Below, in pieces: positions 18,228 through 26,687 of a stretch of DNA of 64,000 nucleotides. The stretch is taken from assembly GCA_016711045.1 (NCBI GenBank), contig JADJTT010000001.1, positions 990,469 through 1,054,468 of the forward strand, given 5' to 3'. Each line of letters starts with the position of its first letter. Within the stretch, counting starts at the first letter, position 1. The stretch comes from Saprospirales bacterium. GTDB lineage: Bacteria; Bacteroidota; Bacteroidia; Chitinophagales; Saprospiraceae. The position numbers and the translations under genes are program-made. The notes below the pieces were generated by a model, which saw only the letters and a list, made by a program, of their open reading frames with translations, searched no databases and was not told the DNA's origin.

Positions 18228-19286
18228 TTAATCAATTTTGTGCTTGCGCGTTACTTTTTCCACCAAGGGATCCATTATGCTAAACCAGAGTGGAGGTAGC
18301 AATGCCAGCAATATTGATGTCGGATATCCATACGGCAATTGCGGGCTCTGGTCCCAATGCCGCAAGATTTGGTATTTCCGGGTGGCCTTGTAGTGATGAT
18401 CGGAATGGCGCGTCAGTTCATAGAGAAAGATTCGCCCCAGTTCATGATCGGAATTCCAGGAGTGCGTGGGCTGAACCGGCTCGTATTTGCCGGAGGGCAA
18501 CTGTTTCCGGCGCAAGCCATAATGCTCGATATAATTCACTACTTCCAATAGCAAAAATCCAAAAATGGCGCTGGCAATAACCAGCAGCAGGCCTTTCCAT
18601 TGAAAGAAAAAACCAACCCCTGTGAGGTAAATCAATTGCAGAACCTGGAATTGCAGCATTTCATTGCGCCAATGCAAGGCGGGCAATCCAAGTTTCCGGA
18701 GGCGTTGGGCTTCAAGTGTCCACGCATTTAGATACCCTCCTGTTACGGAACGAAACCAAAAAGCATATAGACTCTCCCCCAGCCTGGCGGAGGCCGGGTC
18801 GTCGTCGGTGGCTACATTTTTATGGTGCCCGCGGTTGTGTTCGATAAAAAAATGCAGGTATAGCGCAGGCAGCAGCAGGATCTTTGAAAGGGTTTGCTCG
18901 TACCTGGAATCACGGTGGCCCAATTCGTGCGCTACGTTGATCCCAAAAGCACCGATCACCAGACCCAGATTAAGCACGGTAGCAATCCAGATCCAGATGC
19001 TCCAATTTTGTGCTGCCTGGGTGTTTAGCGCGTATGCAATCAGGCCGTAAAGGATGGGGATATGTAAGTAAAGCAACCAGTCGAAAAAGGGGCGCTTCAT
19101 CTGCATGCCTTCTTCTTCCCCGGAGAGGTTGGAGGTCGACCGGGGCAAGAACTGCTCAAGCACCGGGATCATTAAAAATCCGACATAAACAGCGCCCAAA
19201 GAAGCCCAACCTCCCTGTGCGATCCCCCAAAATCCTGCGAGGGGAGCCAGGTAGGCAATAAGGTATTTAAGGTCTCTCCACTCCAT
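18228..19286 (-). CDS. alkB: Alkane 1-monooxygenase-type di-iron membrane hydroxylase (AlkB-like)
   Basis: A 352-residue multi-helix membrane protein of the AlkB/XylM family. All diagnostic histidine motifs are present: HELGH (120-124), EHNRGHH (149-155), the AlkB-specific NYIEHYG (251-257) and LTRHSDHH (291-298). Family members use a di-iron site and O2 to hydroxylate terminal carbons of alkanes or related chains; the exact substrate here is unknown. No rubredoxin lies nearby. The divergent gene starting 54 bp away encodes a flavin reductase with its own [2Fe-2S] domain, which could supply the electrons. Confidence 0.88.
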   Translation of the reverse strand: MEWRDLKYLIAYLAPLAGFWGIAQGGWASLGAVYVGFLMIPVLEQFLPRSTSNLSGEEEGMQMKRPFFDWLLYLHIPILYGLIAYALNTQAAQNWSIWIWIATVLNLGLVIGAFGINVAHELGHRDSRYEQTLSKILLLPALYLHFFIEHNRGHHKNVATDDDPASARLGESLYAFWFRSVTGGYLNAWTLEAQRLRKLGLPALHWRNEMLQFQVLQLIYLTGVGFFFQWKGLLLVIASAIFGFLLLEVVNYIEHYGLRRKQLPSGKYEPVQPTHSWNSDHELGRIFLYELTRHSDHHYKATRKYQILRHWDQSPQLPYGYPTSILLALLPPLWFSIMDPLVEKVTRKHKID

Positions 19287-19340
19287 GTTTTTTTCTTTAA
19301 TTTAGCGCAAATTATCGAACTGTACAAACCCGGCAAAACA

Positions 19341-20441
19341 ATGCATACGCAATTTTATTCGCTCACAGTTTCGGAGGTCCGAAGGGAAACCCCCGACGCG
19401 GTATCCATTTTCTTTGATATACCGGAAAACTTAAAAGAAACCTTTCATTATACACAAGGCCAGCACCTCACGCTGAAATTCACCCTGGGCGGTGCGGAAG
19501 TGAGACGGGCCTACTCCATGTCGAGCAGCCCGCTGGAAGACCGCATCAGCGTCACGGTTAAAAAAGTGGAAAAAGGATTAGTATCTACCTATATCAACGA
19601 TAAGCTCAAAGCCGGTGATGTGGTGGACGTATTGTCTCCCGACGGACGCTTCTTCACTCTGTTAAAAGAAGACCAGCGCAAGAGCTACTACCTCATTGGC
19701 GCCGGGAGTGGGATCACCCCGCTGCTTTCCATTATCAAAACCACCCTCGAACTGGAACCGCAAAGTACGATCTTCCTTTTGTACGGCAACCGGAATGAAG
19801 ACAGTATCATTTTCCGCGACGAGCTGACACAGTTGCAGAAACGCTACGAGGGACAACTGGTGGTAGAACACACCCTTAGCCGCCCTACCCGGGAAAAAGC
19901 CAAGGGTTTGTCTGGCCTTTTTTCAAAAGGCACGGTCTCCTGGGATGGCCGTGTTGGCCGCATCGATGGCGCCATGATCGCTTCTTTTCTGGAAGCCCAC
20001 CCTGCCAGAAGCCGGGAATCGGAGTATTTCCTCTGTGGTCCCGGAGAAATGATCGAGCTGGCAAAGGAAAAGTTAGTCAGCCTGGGTGTAGATAGCAAGC
20101 ACATTCATCAGGAGTATTTTACCACGGCTGAATTGGATGAGTCGGAGCGCGCCTCCGGGGTAGCCGGCGCCAAAGCAATCGTTACGCTTAACGGGAGGCA
20201 GTTTGAGGTTTCCATCCCGGAGAAAAAGACCATCCTGGCAGCGCTACTCGACCAAAAAGTCGACGCGCCGTTCTCCTGTACCTCGGGCGCCTGCTCTACA
20301 TGCATGGCCAAACTGGAAAAGGGAAGCGTGAAAATGGATGTGTGCTACGCCCTGGATGAAGACGAGGTGGCAGAAGGTTATATCCTTACCTGCCAATCCC
20401 ACCCCACAACGGAAGAAGTCGTGCTGACGTACGATGTATAG
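19341..20441 (+). CDS. Fused FAD/NAD(P)H oxidoreductase-[2Fe-2S] ferredoxin (PaaE-like)
   Basis: A 366-residue electron-transfer protein. It has an FAD-binding domain (RAYSMSSSP, ~54-62), an NAD(P)-binding domain (LIGAGSGITPLLS, ~118) and a C-terminal plant-type ferredoxin with ligands C313, C318, C321 and C351 (spacing C-x4-C-x2-C-x29-C). This domain order matches phenylacetyl-CoA epoxidase reductase PaaE and similar oxygenase reductases. No paaABCD genes are present. Its divergent neighbour is AlkB, so it is best read as a candidate reductase for AlkB (inference from context). Confidence 0.88.
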   Translation: MHTQFYSLTVSEVRRETPDAVSIFFDIPENLKETFHYTQGQHLTLKFTLGGAEVRRAYSMSSSPLEDRISVTVKKVEKGLVSTYINDKLKAGDVVDVLSPDGRFFTLLKEDQRKSYYLIGAGSGITPLLSIIKTTLELEPQSTIFLLYGNRNEDSIIFRDELTQLQKRYEGQLVVEHTLSRPTREKAKGLSGLFSKGTVSWDGRVGRIDGAMIASFLEAHPARSRESEYFLCGPGEMIELAKEKLVSLGVDSKHIHQEYFTTAELDESERASGVAGAKAIVTLNGRQFEVSIPEKKTILAALLDQKVDAPFSCTSGACSTCMAKLEKGSVKMDVCYALDEDEVAEGYILTCQSHPTTEEVVLTYDV

Positions 20442-20451
20442 AAAAATAAGT

Positions 20452-20484
20452 AAAAAAGGCTTCGACCTCCGGTCGGGGCCTTTT
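20452..20484. terminator. Bidirectional terminator between the reductase and pyrH
   Basis: A 14-bp stem with two G-U pairs (20454-20467 and 20471-20484), loop TCC, flanked by A-run and T-run. The genes on either side converge, so it can serve both. Confidence 0.75.
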
Positions 20485-20494
20485 CGTACAACGT

Positions 20495-21208
20495 CTAACT
20501 GACTAGGGTTCCCACATGTTCCCCATTGACAATCTTCATGAGGTTGCCGTCTTCATTAATGTCGAAGACGATAATGGGGATATTATTCTGCTGGCACAAG
20601 GTAAAGGCCGTCATGTCCATGACATTAAGGTTGAGACTGATGACCTTAGCGAAGGACAAGGTATCAAACCGGGTGGCGTTGGGGTCTTTTTCCGGATCGG
20701 CTGTATAGATACCGTCCACACGGGTTCCTTTGAGGATGACATCCGCGTCGATCTCACTGGCGCGAAGAGCGGCAGCAGAGTCGGTAGTAAAGTAAGGGCT
20801 GCCTGTCCCGGCAGAAAAGATGACAATACGGCCTTTTTCCAGGTGGCGGATCGCCCGGCGCCGGATGTAAGGCTCTGCGACCTGGTTCATTTCGATGGCG
20901 GAGATCAGGCGGGTAAAGAGTCCGATAGTTTCCATGGCGCTTTGCAGGGCCATCCCGTTGATCACCGTAGCCAGCATACCCATATAGTCGCCTTGCACCC
21001 GATCGATCCCCGATTTTTCGGCTTGAAGCCCCCGGAAGATGTTGCCGCCGCCAATGACCACAGCCACTTCGATGCCAGCTTCGTGGAGCACTTTGATTTG
21101 CTCCGCATAGTGGAAAAGCTGTGAGGGATCGATGCCGAATTGTTGATCGCCCATCAGGGTTTCCCCGCTGAGTTTCAACAGAACGCGTTTGTATCTCGGT
21201 TTACTCAT
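20495..21208 (-). CDS. pyrH: UMP kinase
   Basis: Amino-acid-kinase-fold enzyme phosphorylating UMP to UDP, the committed step of pyrimidine nucleotide supply. The 237-residue length is standard. Visible motifs are KLSGETLMG near the N-terminus, VIGGGNIFRG (~51-60), the DADVILKGTRVDGIYTADP loop and the C-terminal segment LMKIVNGEHVGTLV. It is last in the order rplM-rpsI-rpsB-tsf-pyrH, but a strong terminator (21255-21287) and its own -7 box (21238-21245) separate it from tsf. Confidence 0.97.
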   Translation of the reverse strand: MSKPRYKRVLLKLSGETLMGDQQFGIDPSQLFHYAEQIKVLHEAGIEVAVVIGGGNIFRGLQAEKSGIDRVQGDYMGMLATVINGMALQSAMETIGLFTRLISAIEMNQVAEPYIRRRAIRHLEKGRIVIFSAGTGSPYFTTDSAAALRASEIDADVILKGTRVDGIYTADPEKDPNATRFDTLSFAKVISLNLNVMDMTAFTLCQQNNIPIIVFDINEDGNLMKIVNGEHVGTLVS

Positions 21209-21237
21209 ACCTTACAAATATTTTCCAAGGACAAAAA

Positions 21238-21245
21238 CAAAGGTA
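21238..21245 (-). promoter_or_regulatory. Candidate -7 box for pyrH
   Basis: The minus strand reads TACCTTTG (TAnnTTTG), 29 nt upstream of the pyrH ATG and just after the tsf terminator. This supports independent transcription of pyrH. Confidence 0.5.
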
Positions 21246-21254
21246 CTAGAAATA

Positions 21255-21287
21255 AAAAAGGCGAACCGGATTCCGGTTCGCCTTTTT
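21255..21287 (-). terminator. Intrinsic terminator after tsf
   Basis: A 15-bp perfect stem (core GGCGAACCGG) with a 3-nt loop, A-run on one side and T-run on the other. It starts 8 bp beyond the tsf stop codon. Confidence 0.88.
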
Positions 21288-21294
21288 GAAGGTA

Positions 21295-22125
21295 TTAACC
21301 AAGCGTTACGTGCTTGAAGTCGGTGACCGTTAAGTCTTTATCAAAATCGTGCAGGAACTGCTGGACCGTCTTTTTGTTGTCTTTCACGAAAGACTGGTTG
21401 AGCAGGGTTGTTTCCTCGAAGAATTTCCGCAGTTTACCTTTGGCGATATTCTCCAGCATGGCTTCCGGCTTGCCTTCCTTGCGCGCCTGTTCCATACCGA
21501 TCTCAATCTCTTTTTCTATTACCGTTGCATCGACGCCAGCTTGATCGACTGCGATAGGGCGCATTGCGGCAACTTGCATGGCAACCTCGCGACCCGGCTC
21601 GAAGAAAGAATCGTTATTTTTATTCAAAGCGACCAACACAGCAGCTTTATTACCCATGTGGATATAGGGAGCCACCATGGGCGCTTCGAGAAATTCGTAT
21701 TGGGCCAATTCGATCTTTTCTCCAATCACCCCTACTTGTTCAGCCACCTTATCGGCCACCGAAATTTTGTTGTAGGGAGCTTGGAGCAGTTCATCCAGAG
21801 AAGCGGGCATTTTATCCAATGCCAATTGGGCAAAGGAAGTAGCCAGGCTGATGAAGTTTTCGTTTTTGGAAACGAAATCAGTCTCAGAGCTCAACTTGAT
21901 GATCACACCGCGCTTTTTGTCGTCGGAAACCAAGGCGATAACGGCGCCTTCTTTAGCTTCCCGGTCAGCGCGCTTCAAAGACAATTTCTGACCTTTCTTA
22001 CGCAGGTATTCGATGGCTTTATCAAAATCGCCGCCCGATTCGCCGAGTGCCGCTTTGCAATCCATCATGCCGGCACCCGTGATATCGCGTAATTTTTTTA
22101 TCTCGGCGGGAGAAACGTTGCTCAT
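21295..22125 (-). CDS. tsf: Translation elongation factor Ts
   Basis: Guanine-nucleotide exchange factor that regenerates EF-Tu-GTP. At 276 residues it is typical for Bacteroidota EF-Ts. The N-terminal UBA-like module and signature LRDITGAGMMDCKAAL (~12-27) are present, followed by the core segment KLSSETDFVSKNENF (~76-90). It lies 51 bp downstream of rpsB on the same strand, the near-universal rpsB-tsf pairing. Confidence 0.97.
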   Translation of the reverse strand: MSNVSPAEIKKLRDITGAGMMDCKAALGESGGDFDKAIEYLRKKGQKLSLKRADREAKEGAVIALVSDDKKRGVIIKLSSETDFVSKNENFISLATSFAQLALDKMPASLDELLQAPYNKISVADKVAEQVGVIGEKIELAQYEFLEAPMVAPYIHMGNKAAVLVALNKNNDSFFEPGREVAMQVAAMRPIAVDQAGVDATVIEKEIEIGMEQARKEGKPEAMLENIAKGKLRKFFEETTLLNQSFVKDNKKTVQQFLHDFDKDLTVTDFKHVTLG

Positions 22126-22176
22126 GTTACTATAGGTTGAATGGTTTATGAATGGTAGTAAATGGTAGTCACTCCA

Positions 22177-22902
22177 TTATTCTTCCGCAGTTGCCGTCTT
22201 TTCGGTCTTGCTGCGCTCACGGTCCATCAGACCCTGGCGAATAGATTCTGCCATGTAATTGACAATGATGGAGATCGACTTAGACGCATCGTCGTTGGCC
22301 GGAATCGCAAAATCAACCCGGTTGGGGTCGGAGTTGGTATCGACCATGGCAAACGTACGAATACCGAGCTTGATAGCTTCATCCACAGCGATGTGCTCGT
22401 GTGAGACATCCACGACGAAGATGGCGGCCGGAAGACGCGTCAACCCGGCAATACCACCAAGCACTTTTTCCAGTTTGTCGCGTTCACGCGAAATCGTGAG
22501 GCGCTCCTTTTTGGTGATATTCTCCGCATTGCCGTCCTGCAACATGCGATCCATGGTTTGCAACTTCTTGATCGAGCGGCGGATAGTAGCGAAGTTGGTC
22601 ATCATACCTCCCAACCAACGGTCGGTCACAAAGGGCATACCTACCGACAGGGCTGCTTTGGTCACGATATCGCGGGCTTGTTTCTTGGTCGCTACGAACA
22701 TGACCTTACGCCCGGATTTAGCGATCTGACGCATGGCATTCGCAGCGCGTTCCATAGATTCCAGCGTGCGGTTGAGGTCGATTACGTGAATCCCTTTGTA
22801 CTCCGTGAAGATATAAGGAGCCATCTTGGGGTTCCACTTTTTCTTTAAATGGCCGAAGTGGACACCGGCGTTGAGTAATTCTTTATAGGTGGGCTTTTCC
22901 AT
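22177..22902 (-). CDS. rpsB: 30S ribosomal protein S2
   Basis: A 241-residue S2 protein of the small ribosomal subunit. Recognised from YKELLNAGVHFGHLKKKWNPKM at the N-terminus, the DRWLGGMMTNFATIRRSIKKL block (~115-135) and the VVDVSHEHIAVDEA segment. The C-terminal 15 residues form a short charged, glutamate-ending tail (TEKTATAEE). It sits between rpsI and tsf in the ribosomal operon. Confidence 0.97.
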   Translation of the reverse strand: MEKPTYKELLNAGVHFGHLKKKWNPKMAPYIFTEYKGIHVIDLNRTLESMERAANAMRQIAKSGRKVMFVATKKQARDIVTKAALSVGMPFVTDRWLGGMMTNFATIRRSIKKLQTMDRMLQDGNAENITKKERLTISRERDKLEKVLGGIAGLTRLPAAIFVVDVSHEHIAVDEAIKLGIRTFAMVDTNSDPNRVDFAIPANDDASKSISIIVNYMAESIRQGLMDRERSKTEKTATAEE

Positions 22903-22947
22903 TTTCGAAAATCATTGAAGAGATTGAAAAAAATCGGGCAACATCCA

Positions 22948-23334
22948 TTAACGCTTGGAGAACTGGAAGCTCTTTCTCGCTTTGGGCTTACCATACTTCT
23001 TGCGTTCCACTTCGCGCGCATCGCGGGTGAGGAACTTCTCGTCCTTAAGCGATTTACGAAATTCTTCATTCAGTTTCACCAATGCACGGGAAACACCCAT
23101 TCGGATGGCTTCTGCCTGGCCTTTGAAACCGCCTCCTTTTACATTCACGACCAAGTCGTAGATGTTCTGGACGTCTACCAGTTCAAACGGCCCCGTGATA
23201 TTGGCCTGGATATGCTTTTGCGGGAAGTACTCCTTATAGTCCTTGCCATTGATGAGGATCTTGCCCTCACCCTTGGTCAGGTATACGCGTGCTACCGACG
23301 ACTTTCTTCTCCCTAAGGCATTGATCATTTCCAT
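22948..23334 (-). CDS. rpsI: 30S ribosomal protein S9
   Basis: A 128-residue S9. The N-terminus NALGRRKSSVARVYL and the basic C-terminus ending KARKSFQFSKR, whose last residues reach the ribosomal P site, are characteristic. It follows rplM by 28 bp, the conserved L13-S9 pair. Confidence 0.97.
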   Translation of the reverse strand: MEMINALGRRKSSVARVYLTKGEGKILINGKDYKEYFPQKHIQANITGPFELVDVQNIYDLVVNVKGGGFKGQAEAIRMGVSRALVKLNEEFRKSLKDEKFLTRDAREVERKKYGKPKARKSFQFSKR

Positions 23335-23362
23335 ATTGTACGATTTGTAGCTTGCTGGTTAG

Positions 23363-23806
23363 TTAAAAATTGAAGGGTTCGGGTTTTTGTGCTTCATGCG
23401 GATGCTCGGTACCGGCATACACATGCAGTTTGCGAAACATCTGGCGACCCAGTGTATTTTTGGGAAGCATGCCCCGAACCGCGTTCTCCACAATCGCGTG
23501 TGGCTTTTTAGCCAGCAACATACGCGGAGTAGTGCTTTTCTGACCACCCGGGTATCCTGAATAACGGAGGTATTCCTTTTGGTCAATTTTCCGTCCGGTG
23601 AAGCGGATCTTGTCGGCATTGATCACGATCACGTGATCGCCACAATCCACGTGCGACGTAAAGGAAGGCTTGTGTTTGCCACGAAGCACATGGGCAATCC
23701 GCGAGCACACACGTCCCACTATTTCTCCATCTGCATCGATGATGTACCACTTGCGCACTACCTCGTCATTTTTCGCTGAAAGCGTCTTGTAACTTAGGGT
23801 ATCCAC
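23363..23806 (-). CDS. rplM: 50S ribosomal protein L13
   Basis: A 147-residue L13. Characteristic segments are RKWYIIDADGEIVGRV (~17-32), DCGDHVIVINADKI (~54-67) and AVRGMLPKNTLGRQM (~109-123). It is first in the rplM-rpsI-rpsB-tsf block. A -7 box lies 57 nt upstream, giving a leader of about 50 nt where L13 or S9 autoregulation could act (inference). Confidence 0.97.
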   Translation of the reverse strand: MDTLSYKTLSAKNDEVVRKWYIIDADGEIVGRVCSRIAHVLRGKHKPSFTSHVDCGDHVIVINADKIRFTGRKIDQKEYLRYSGYPGGQKSTTPRMLLAKKPHAIVENAVRGMLPKNTLGRQMFRKLHVYAGTEHPHEAQKPEPFNF

Positions 23807-23862
23807 TGATAGTCTTTTTAATAATCAAATAAAAATCAATACTGCTTCGCAGAAAGCGGATG

Positions 23863-23870
23863 CAAAGGTA
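23863..23870 (-). promoter_or_regulatory. Candidate -7 box for the rplM ribosomal operon
   Basis: The minus strand reads TACCTTTG, matching TAnnTTTG, 57 nt before the rplM start. Confidence 0.55.
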
Positions 23871-24050
23871 TGCGAATGGATTTCAATAAACAAGCCTTAT
23901 TGGAAAAAAATATTGCACTCGAAAATCCTAACTCACTGAAAAACAGTCAAAATTTCGCCTAACTTTTTTCCACACTACTTCTTTCCTTCCATTTTCGCGG
24001 GCTTTTCAAGCTCTTAAACCATTTCATCCGACCTTTGTTTCAAGTCCACT

Positions 24051-24072
24051 AGTACTTTGCAGCAAAAGTACT
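24051..24072. promoter_or_regulatory. Operator-like inverted repeat
   Basis: AGTACTTT (24051-24058) and AAAGTACT (24065-24072) are perfect complements separated by 6 nt, a spacing usual for a dimeric regulator site. No regulator is encoded nearby. Confidence 0.35.
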
Positions 24073-24081
24073 TTAATGTTT

Positions 24082-24169
24082 TTTATAAGGATATCTGCGG
24101 CCGCACGGCCGCAGATATCCTTATAAAGACTGAATGGGCGGGCGCCGCCCGCCCATTCAGTCTTTATAA
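24082..24169. repeat. Two long overlapping GC-rich palindromes
   Basis: Palindrome 1 has 22-bp arms (24082-24103 and 24106-24127). Palindrome 2 has 23-bp arms (24121-24143 and 24147-24169). Both are perfect. They share the 7 bases 24121-24127, so the two full hairpins compete. They lie in a divergent region and cannot terminate a flanking gene. Confidence 0.85.
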
Positions 24170-24227
24170 ACTTATTTAAGTTACACGGTACTAGCACATA
24201 ATGCACTATCTTTACTTTTGATGATTC

Positions 24228-25289
24228 ATGACGTATTTAATGGATAAACTGGAGAAAACTACTCCCGCCACTTTGCCGGACGATCCGACAGCGGCCTCCC
24301 GAAAACGCGATCATATTGAGTTGGCGCTCCAATCGCAGGTAGATCGCACTGCCCTGGATCAACGGTTTTTCTACGAACCCATGCTGGCCGCGCACCCGGA
24401 ATCCGGGTCCTGGCCGCCTTTTTCCTTTTTGGGTAAAACCTTGCGCATTCCGCTCTGGGTCTCCAGTATGACGGGTGGTACCGAGATGGCCCGCACCATC
24501 AATTTTAACCTGGCCCGCGCTTGCCGCGAGTTTGGTATGGGCATGGGGCTGGGCTCTTGCCGCTCTCTGCTCCACAACGAGGAGACACTGGATGATTTTA
24601 ACGTCCGTCCCCTTATCGGAAATGACCTGCCGCTGTATGCCAACCTAGGCATAGCACAAATAGAACAATTAATCGAACAGGACGAGCTGTTCCGGATCCA
24701 TGCGCTGGTCGATAAATTACAGGCCGATGGACTGATTATCCACGTCAATCCCATGCAGGAATGGCTGCAACCGGAGGGCGATGTGTTCCGCCAGGCGCCT
24801 ATCGATATTATAAAAAGGGTGCTGGATAAAGCCACCTTCCCGGTCATCGTGAAAGAAGTGGGACAAGGGTTCGGCCCGGAAAGCCTCCGCCAGTTGCTCC
24901 GGCTTCGGCTGGAAGCGATTGATTTTGCCGCCAACGGAGGCACCAACTTTGCCAAACTGGAACTCCTCCGGAGCGACCCGGCAAAACAGGAATTGTTCCA
25001 ACAACTGGCACTTGTTGGGCATAGTGCCGAAGAAATGGTCCACTTCACCAATCAACTCGTTCTTGAGTTGGGGGATGAATTGCGTTGCAAACAACTAATC
25101 ATCTCAGGAGGTATTCGCCATTTTCTCGACGGCTATTACCTCATCAACAAGGTCCAACTCCCGGCCATCTACGGGCAGGCATCCGGTTTTTTGCAACACG
25201 CCCGGGGCAGTTATGAAGAACTGCAGGCCTATATTTCGCTGCAGGTCAGCGGATTGGAACTGGCTAAAAACTACCTGAGCGTCCGCTAA
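24228..25289 (+). CDS. fni: Type 2 isopentenyl-diphosphate delta-isomerase
   Basis: FMN- and NAD(P)H-dependent enzyme interconverting IPP and DMAPP. The 353-residue length is typical. Visible motifs are RKRDHIELAL near the N-terminus, SSMTGGTEMA (FMN/phosphate binding), HVNPMQE with the catalytic-site Gln/Glu pair, VKEVGQGFG and the GGTNFAKLE loop. An internal ATG at 24240 is an alternative start. It heads a mevalonate-pathway gene run with HMG-CoA reductase (26 nt downstream) and a GHMP kinase. Confidence 0.95.
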   Translation: MTYLMDKLEKTTPATLPDDPTAASRKRDHIELALQSQVDRTALDQRFFYEPMLAAHPESGSWPPFSFLGKTLRIPLWVSSMTGGTEMARTINFNLARACREFGMGMGLGSCRSLLHNEETLDDFNVRPLIGNDLPLYANLGIAQIEQLIEQDELFRIHALVDKLQADGLIIHVNPMQEWLQPEGDVFRQAPIDIIKRVLDKATFPVIVKEVGQGFGPESLRQLLRLRLEAIDFAANGGTNFAKLELLRSDPAKQELFQQLALVGHSAEEMVHFTNQLVLELGDELRCKQLIISGGIRHFLDGYYLINKVQLPAIYGQASGFLQHARGSYEELQAYISLQVSGLELAKNYLSVR

Positions 25290-25315
25290 TTTTATGCTAT
25301 TTAAAAACTACGGCC

Positions 25316-26686
25316 ATGCTTGAAAAAAATGTGATCGCCGGATTTTCCAAATGGCCAAAATCCAAAAAGATCGAGTGGTTGGTAGAAACCTATGCCTCCA
25401 ATTCCCAGGAAATGACCCGGGATTTGAAAAGCTTTTGGCATCCCGGAGAGGAATTGCAGCGGATCATCGACGGATTTAGTGAAAATACCGTGAGCAACTA
25501 TGTGCTCCCCTATGGAATCGCCCCCAATTTCATGATCGATGGACGCAACTACGCCATCCCCATGGTCATTGAAGAGAGCTCGGTGGTGGCCGCAGCTTCC
25601 AGTGCCGCCAAATTTTGGGCCGACCGGGGTGGCTTCCACACAAAGGTCATCGATACCCGGAAGGTCGGGCAGGTACACTTCTTTTGGAAAGGAGATTTCA
25701 ACCTGCTTCAAACCCACCAGCAGGAACTCAAAAATGCCCTGACCAAACAGGTCGCATCGCTGACAGCCAACATGCGAAAACGTGGCGGTGGTGTGCTCGA
25801 CCTCGAGCTGCTCGACTTGTCTCTACAGGAACCGAATTATTACCAACTCCGGGTGGCGTTTGAGACCTGCGACAGCATGGGCGCCAATTTCATTAACTCC
25901 GTGCTGGAAGCCTTTGCGGAAGGGTTGCAAGGGTTCATTACTCAACATCCGGCTTTTTCAGGAAATACCCATGAGATAGACATCCTCATGTCTATTCTCT
26001 CCAACTATACACCCGAATGCCTGGTAGAGGCCTGGGTGGAGTGTCCGGTAGAAGATCTGGGCGTTGTTTGCGAAACCATGGACGGCGCTTCGTTTGCCGA
26101 TCGTTTTGCCAAAGCGGTACGTGTGGCGCAAATCGATCCCTACCGGGCTGTCACCCACAACAAAGGGATCTTTAACGGGATAGATGCAATCGTACTGGCT
26201 ACGGGAAACGACTTCCGGGCTATCGAGGCTTGTGGGCACGCTTACGCCGCCCGGGACGGACAATACCGCAGCCTGAGCAAATGTGAAATAGTGGACGGTA
26301 AATTTCGTTTCTCCCTGGAAATACCCCTTGCAGTGGGAACAGTAGGCGGGTTGACCGTGCTACATCCCCTCGCCAAACGCACACTCGAAGTGCTCGGAAA
26401 CCCCAGTGCCCGGGAGCTGATGTCGATCATCGCCTCCGTCGGACTCGCGCAAAATTTTGCGGCGGTACGCTCGCTGGTCACTACCGGCATCCAGCAGGGA
26501 CACATGAAATTGCACCTCTTAAATATCCTGAACCACCTGGGTGCAAACGAAACGGAAACCACGGCGGCACAAACTTTTTTTGAAGAAAAAACCGTTTCCC
26601 ACGCTGCCGTCACCCTTTTTCTGGAGGGCTGGCGCGAAGCGGCCCAAGTATCGAAAGGAGTGGTCATGGCGGTGAAAAAAGAATAA
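25316..26686 (+). CDS. Hydroxymethylglutaryl-CoA reductase, class II
   Basis: A 456-residue HMG-CoA reductase lacking the eukaryotic membrane domain. The catalytic Glu region is VIEESSVVAAASSAA. The substrate/NAD(P)-binding motif is DSMGANF in place of the more usual DAMGMN. The active-site lysine is in THNKGIFNG and the catalytic His in QGHMKLHLLN. Class II enzymes can work in either direction; beside fni and a mevalonate-type kinase, a biosynthetic role making mevalonate is most likely (inference). The stop is 1 nt before the next start. Confidence 0.93.
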   Translation: MLEKNVIAGFSKWPKSKKIEWLVETYASNSQEMTRDLKSFWHPGEELQRIIDGFSENTVSNYVLPYGIAPNFMIDGRNYAIPMVIEESSVVAAASSAAKFWADRGGFHTKVIDTRKVGQVHFFWKGDFNLLQTHQQELKNALTKQVASLTANMRKRGGGVLDLELLDLSLQEPNYYQLRVAFETCDSMGANFINSVLEAFAEGLQGFITQHPAFSGNTHEIDILMSILSNYTPECLVEAWVECPVEDLGVVCETMDGASFADRFAKAVRVAQIDPYRAVTHNKGIFNGIDAIVLATGNDFRAIEACGHAYAARDGQYRSLSKCEIVDGKFRFSLEIPLAVGTVGGLTVLHPLAKRTLEVLGNPSARELMSIIASVGLAQNFAAVRSLVTTGIQQGHMKLHLLNILNHLGANETETTAAQTFFEEKTVSHAAVTLFLEGWREAAQVSKGVVMAVKKE

Positions 26687-26687
26687 A

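Larger units (their letters stand above)
23807..24227. other. Divergent rplM/fni intergenic region, no gene seen
   Basis: 421 bp with no convincing ORF or RNA gene. It holds the rplM -7 box (23863-23870), an 8-bp inverted repeat (24051-24072) and two long overlapping palindromes (24082-24169). The fni promoter should lie between these and 24228. Confidence 0.6.

Noticed and set aside
24001..24227. tRNA or small RNA gene in the rplM/fni gap
   Set aside because: No cloverleaf or conserved T-loop sequence; the structure is fully explained by the two palindromes.
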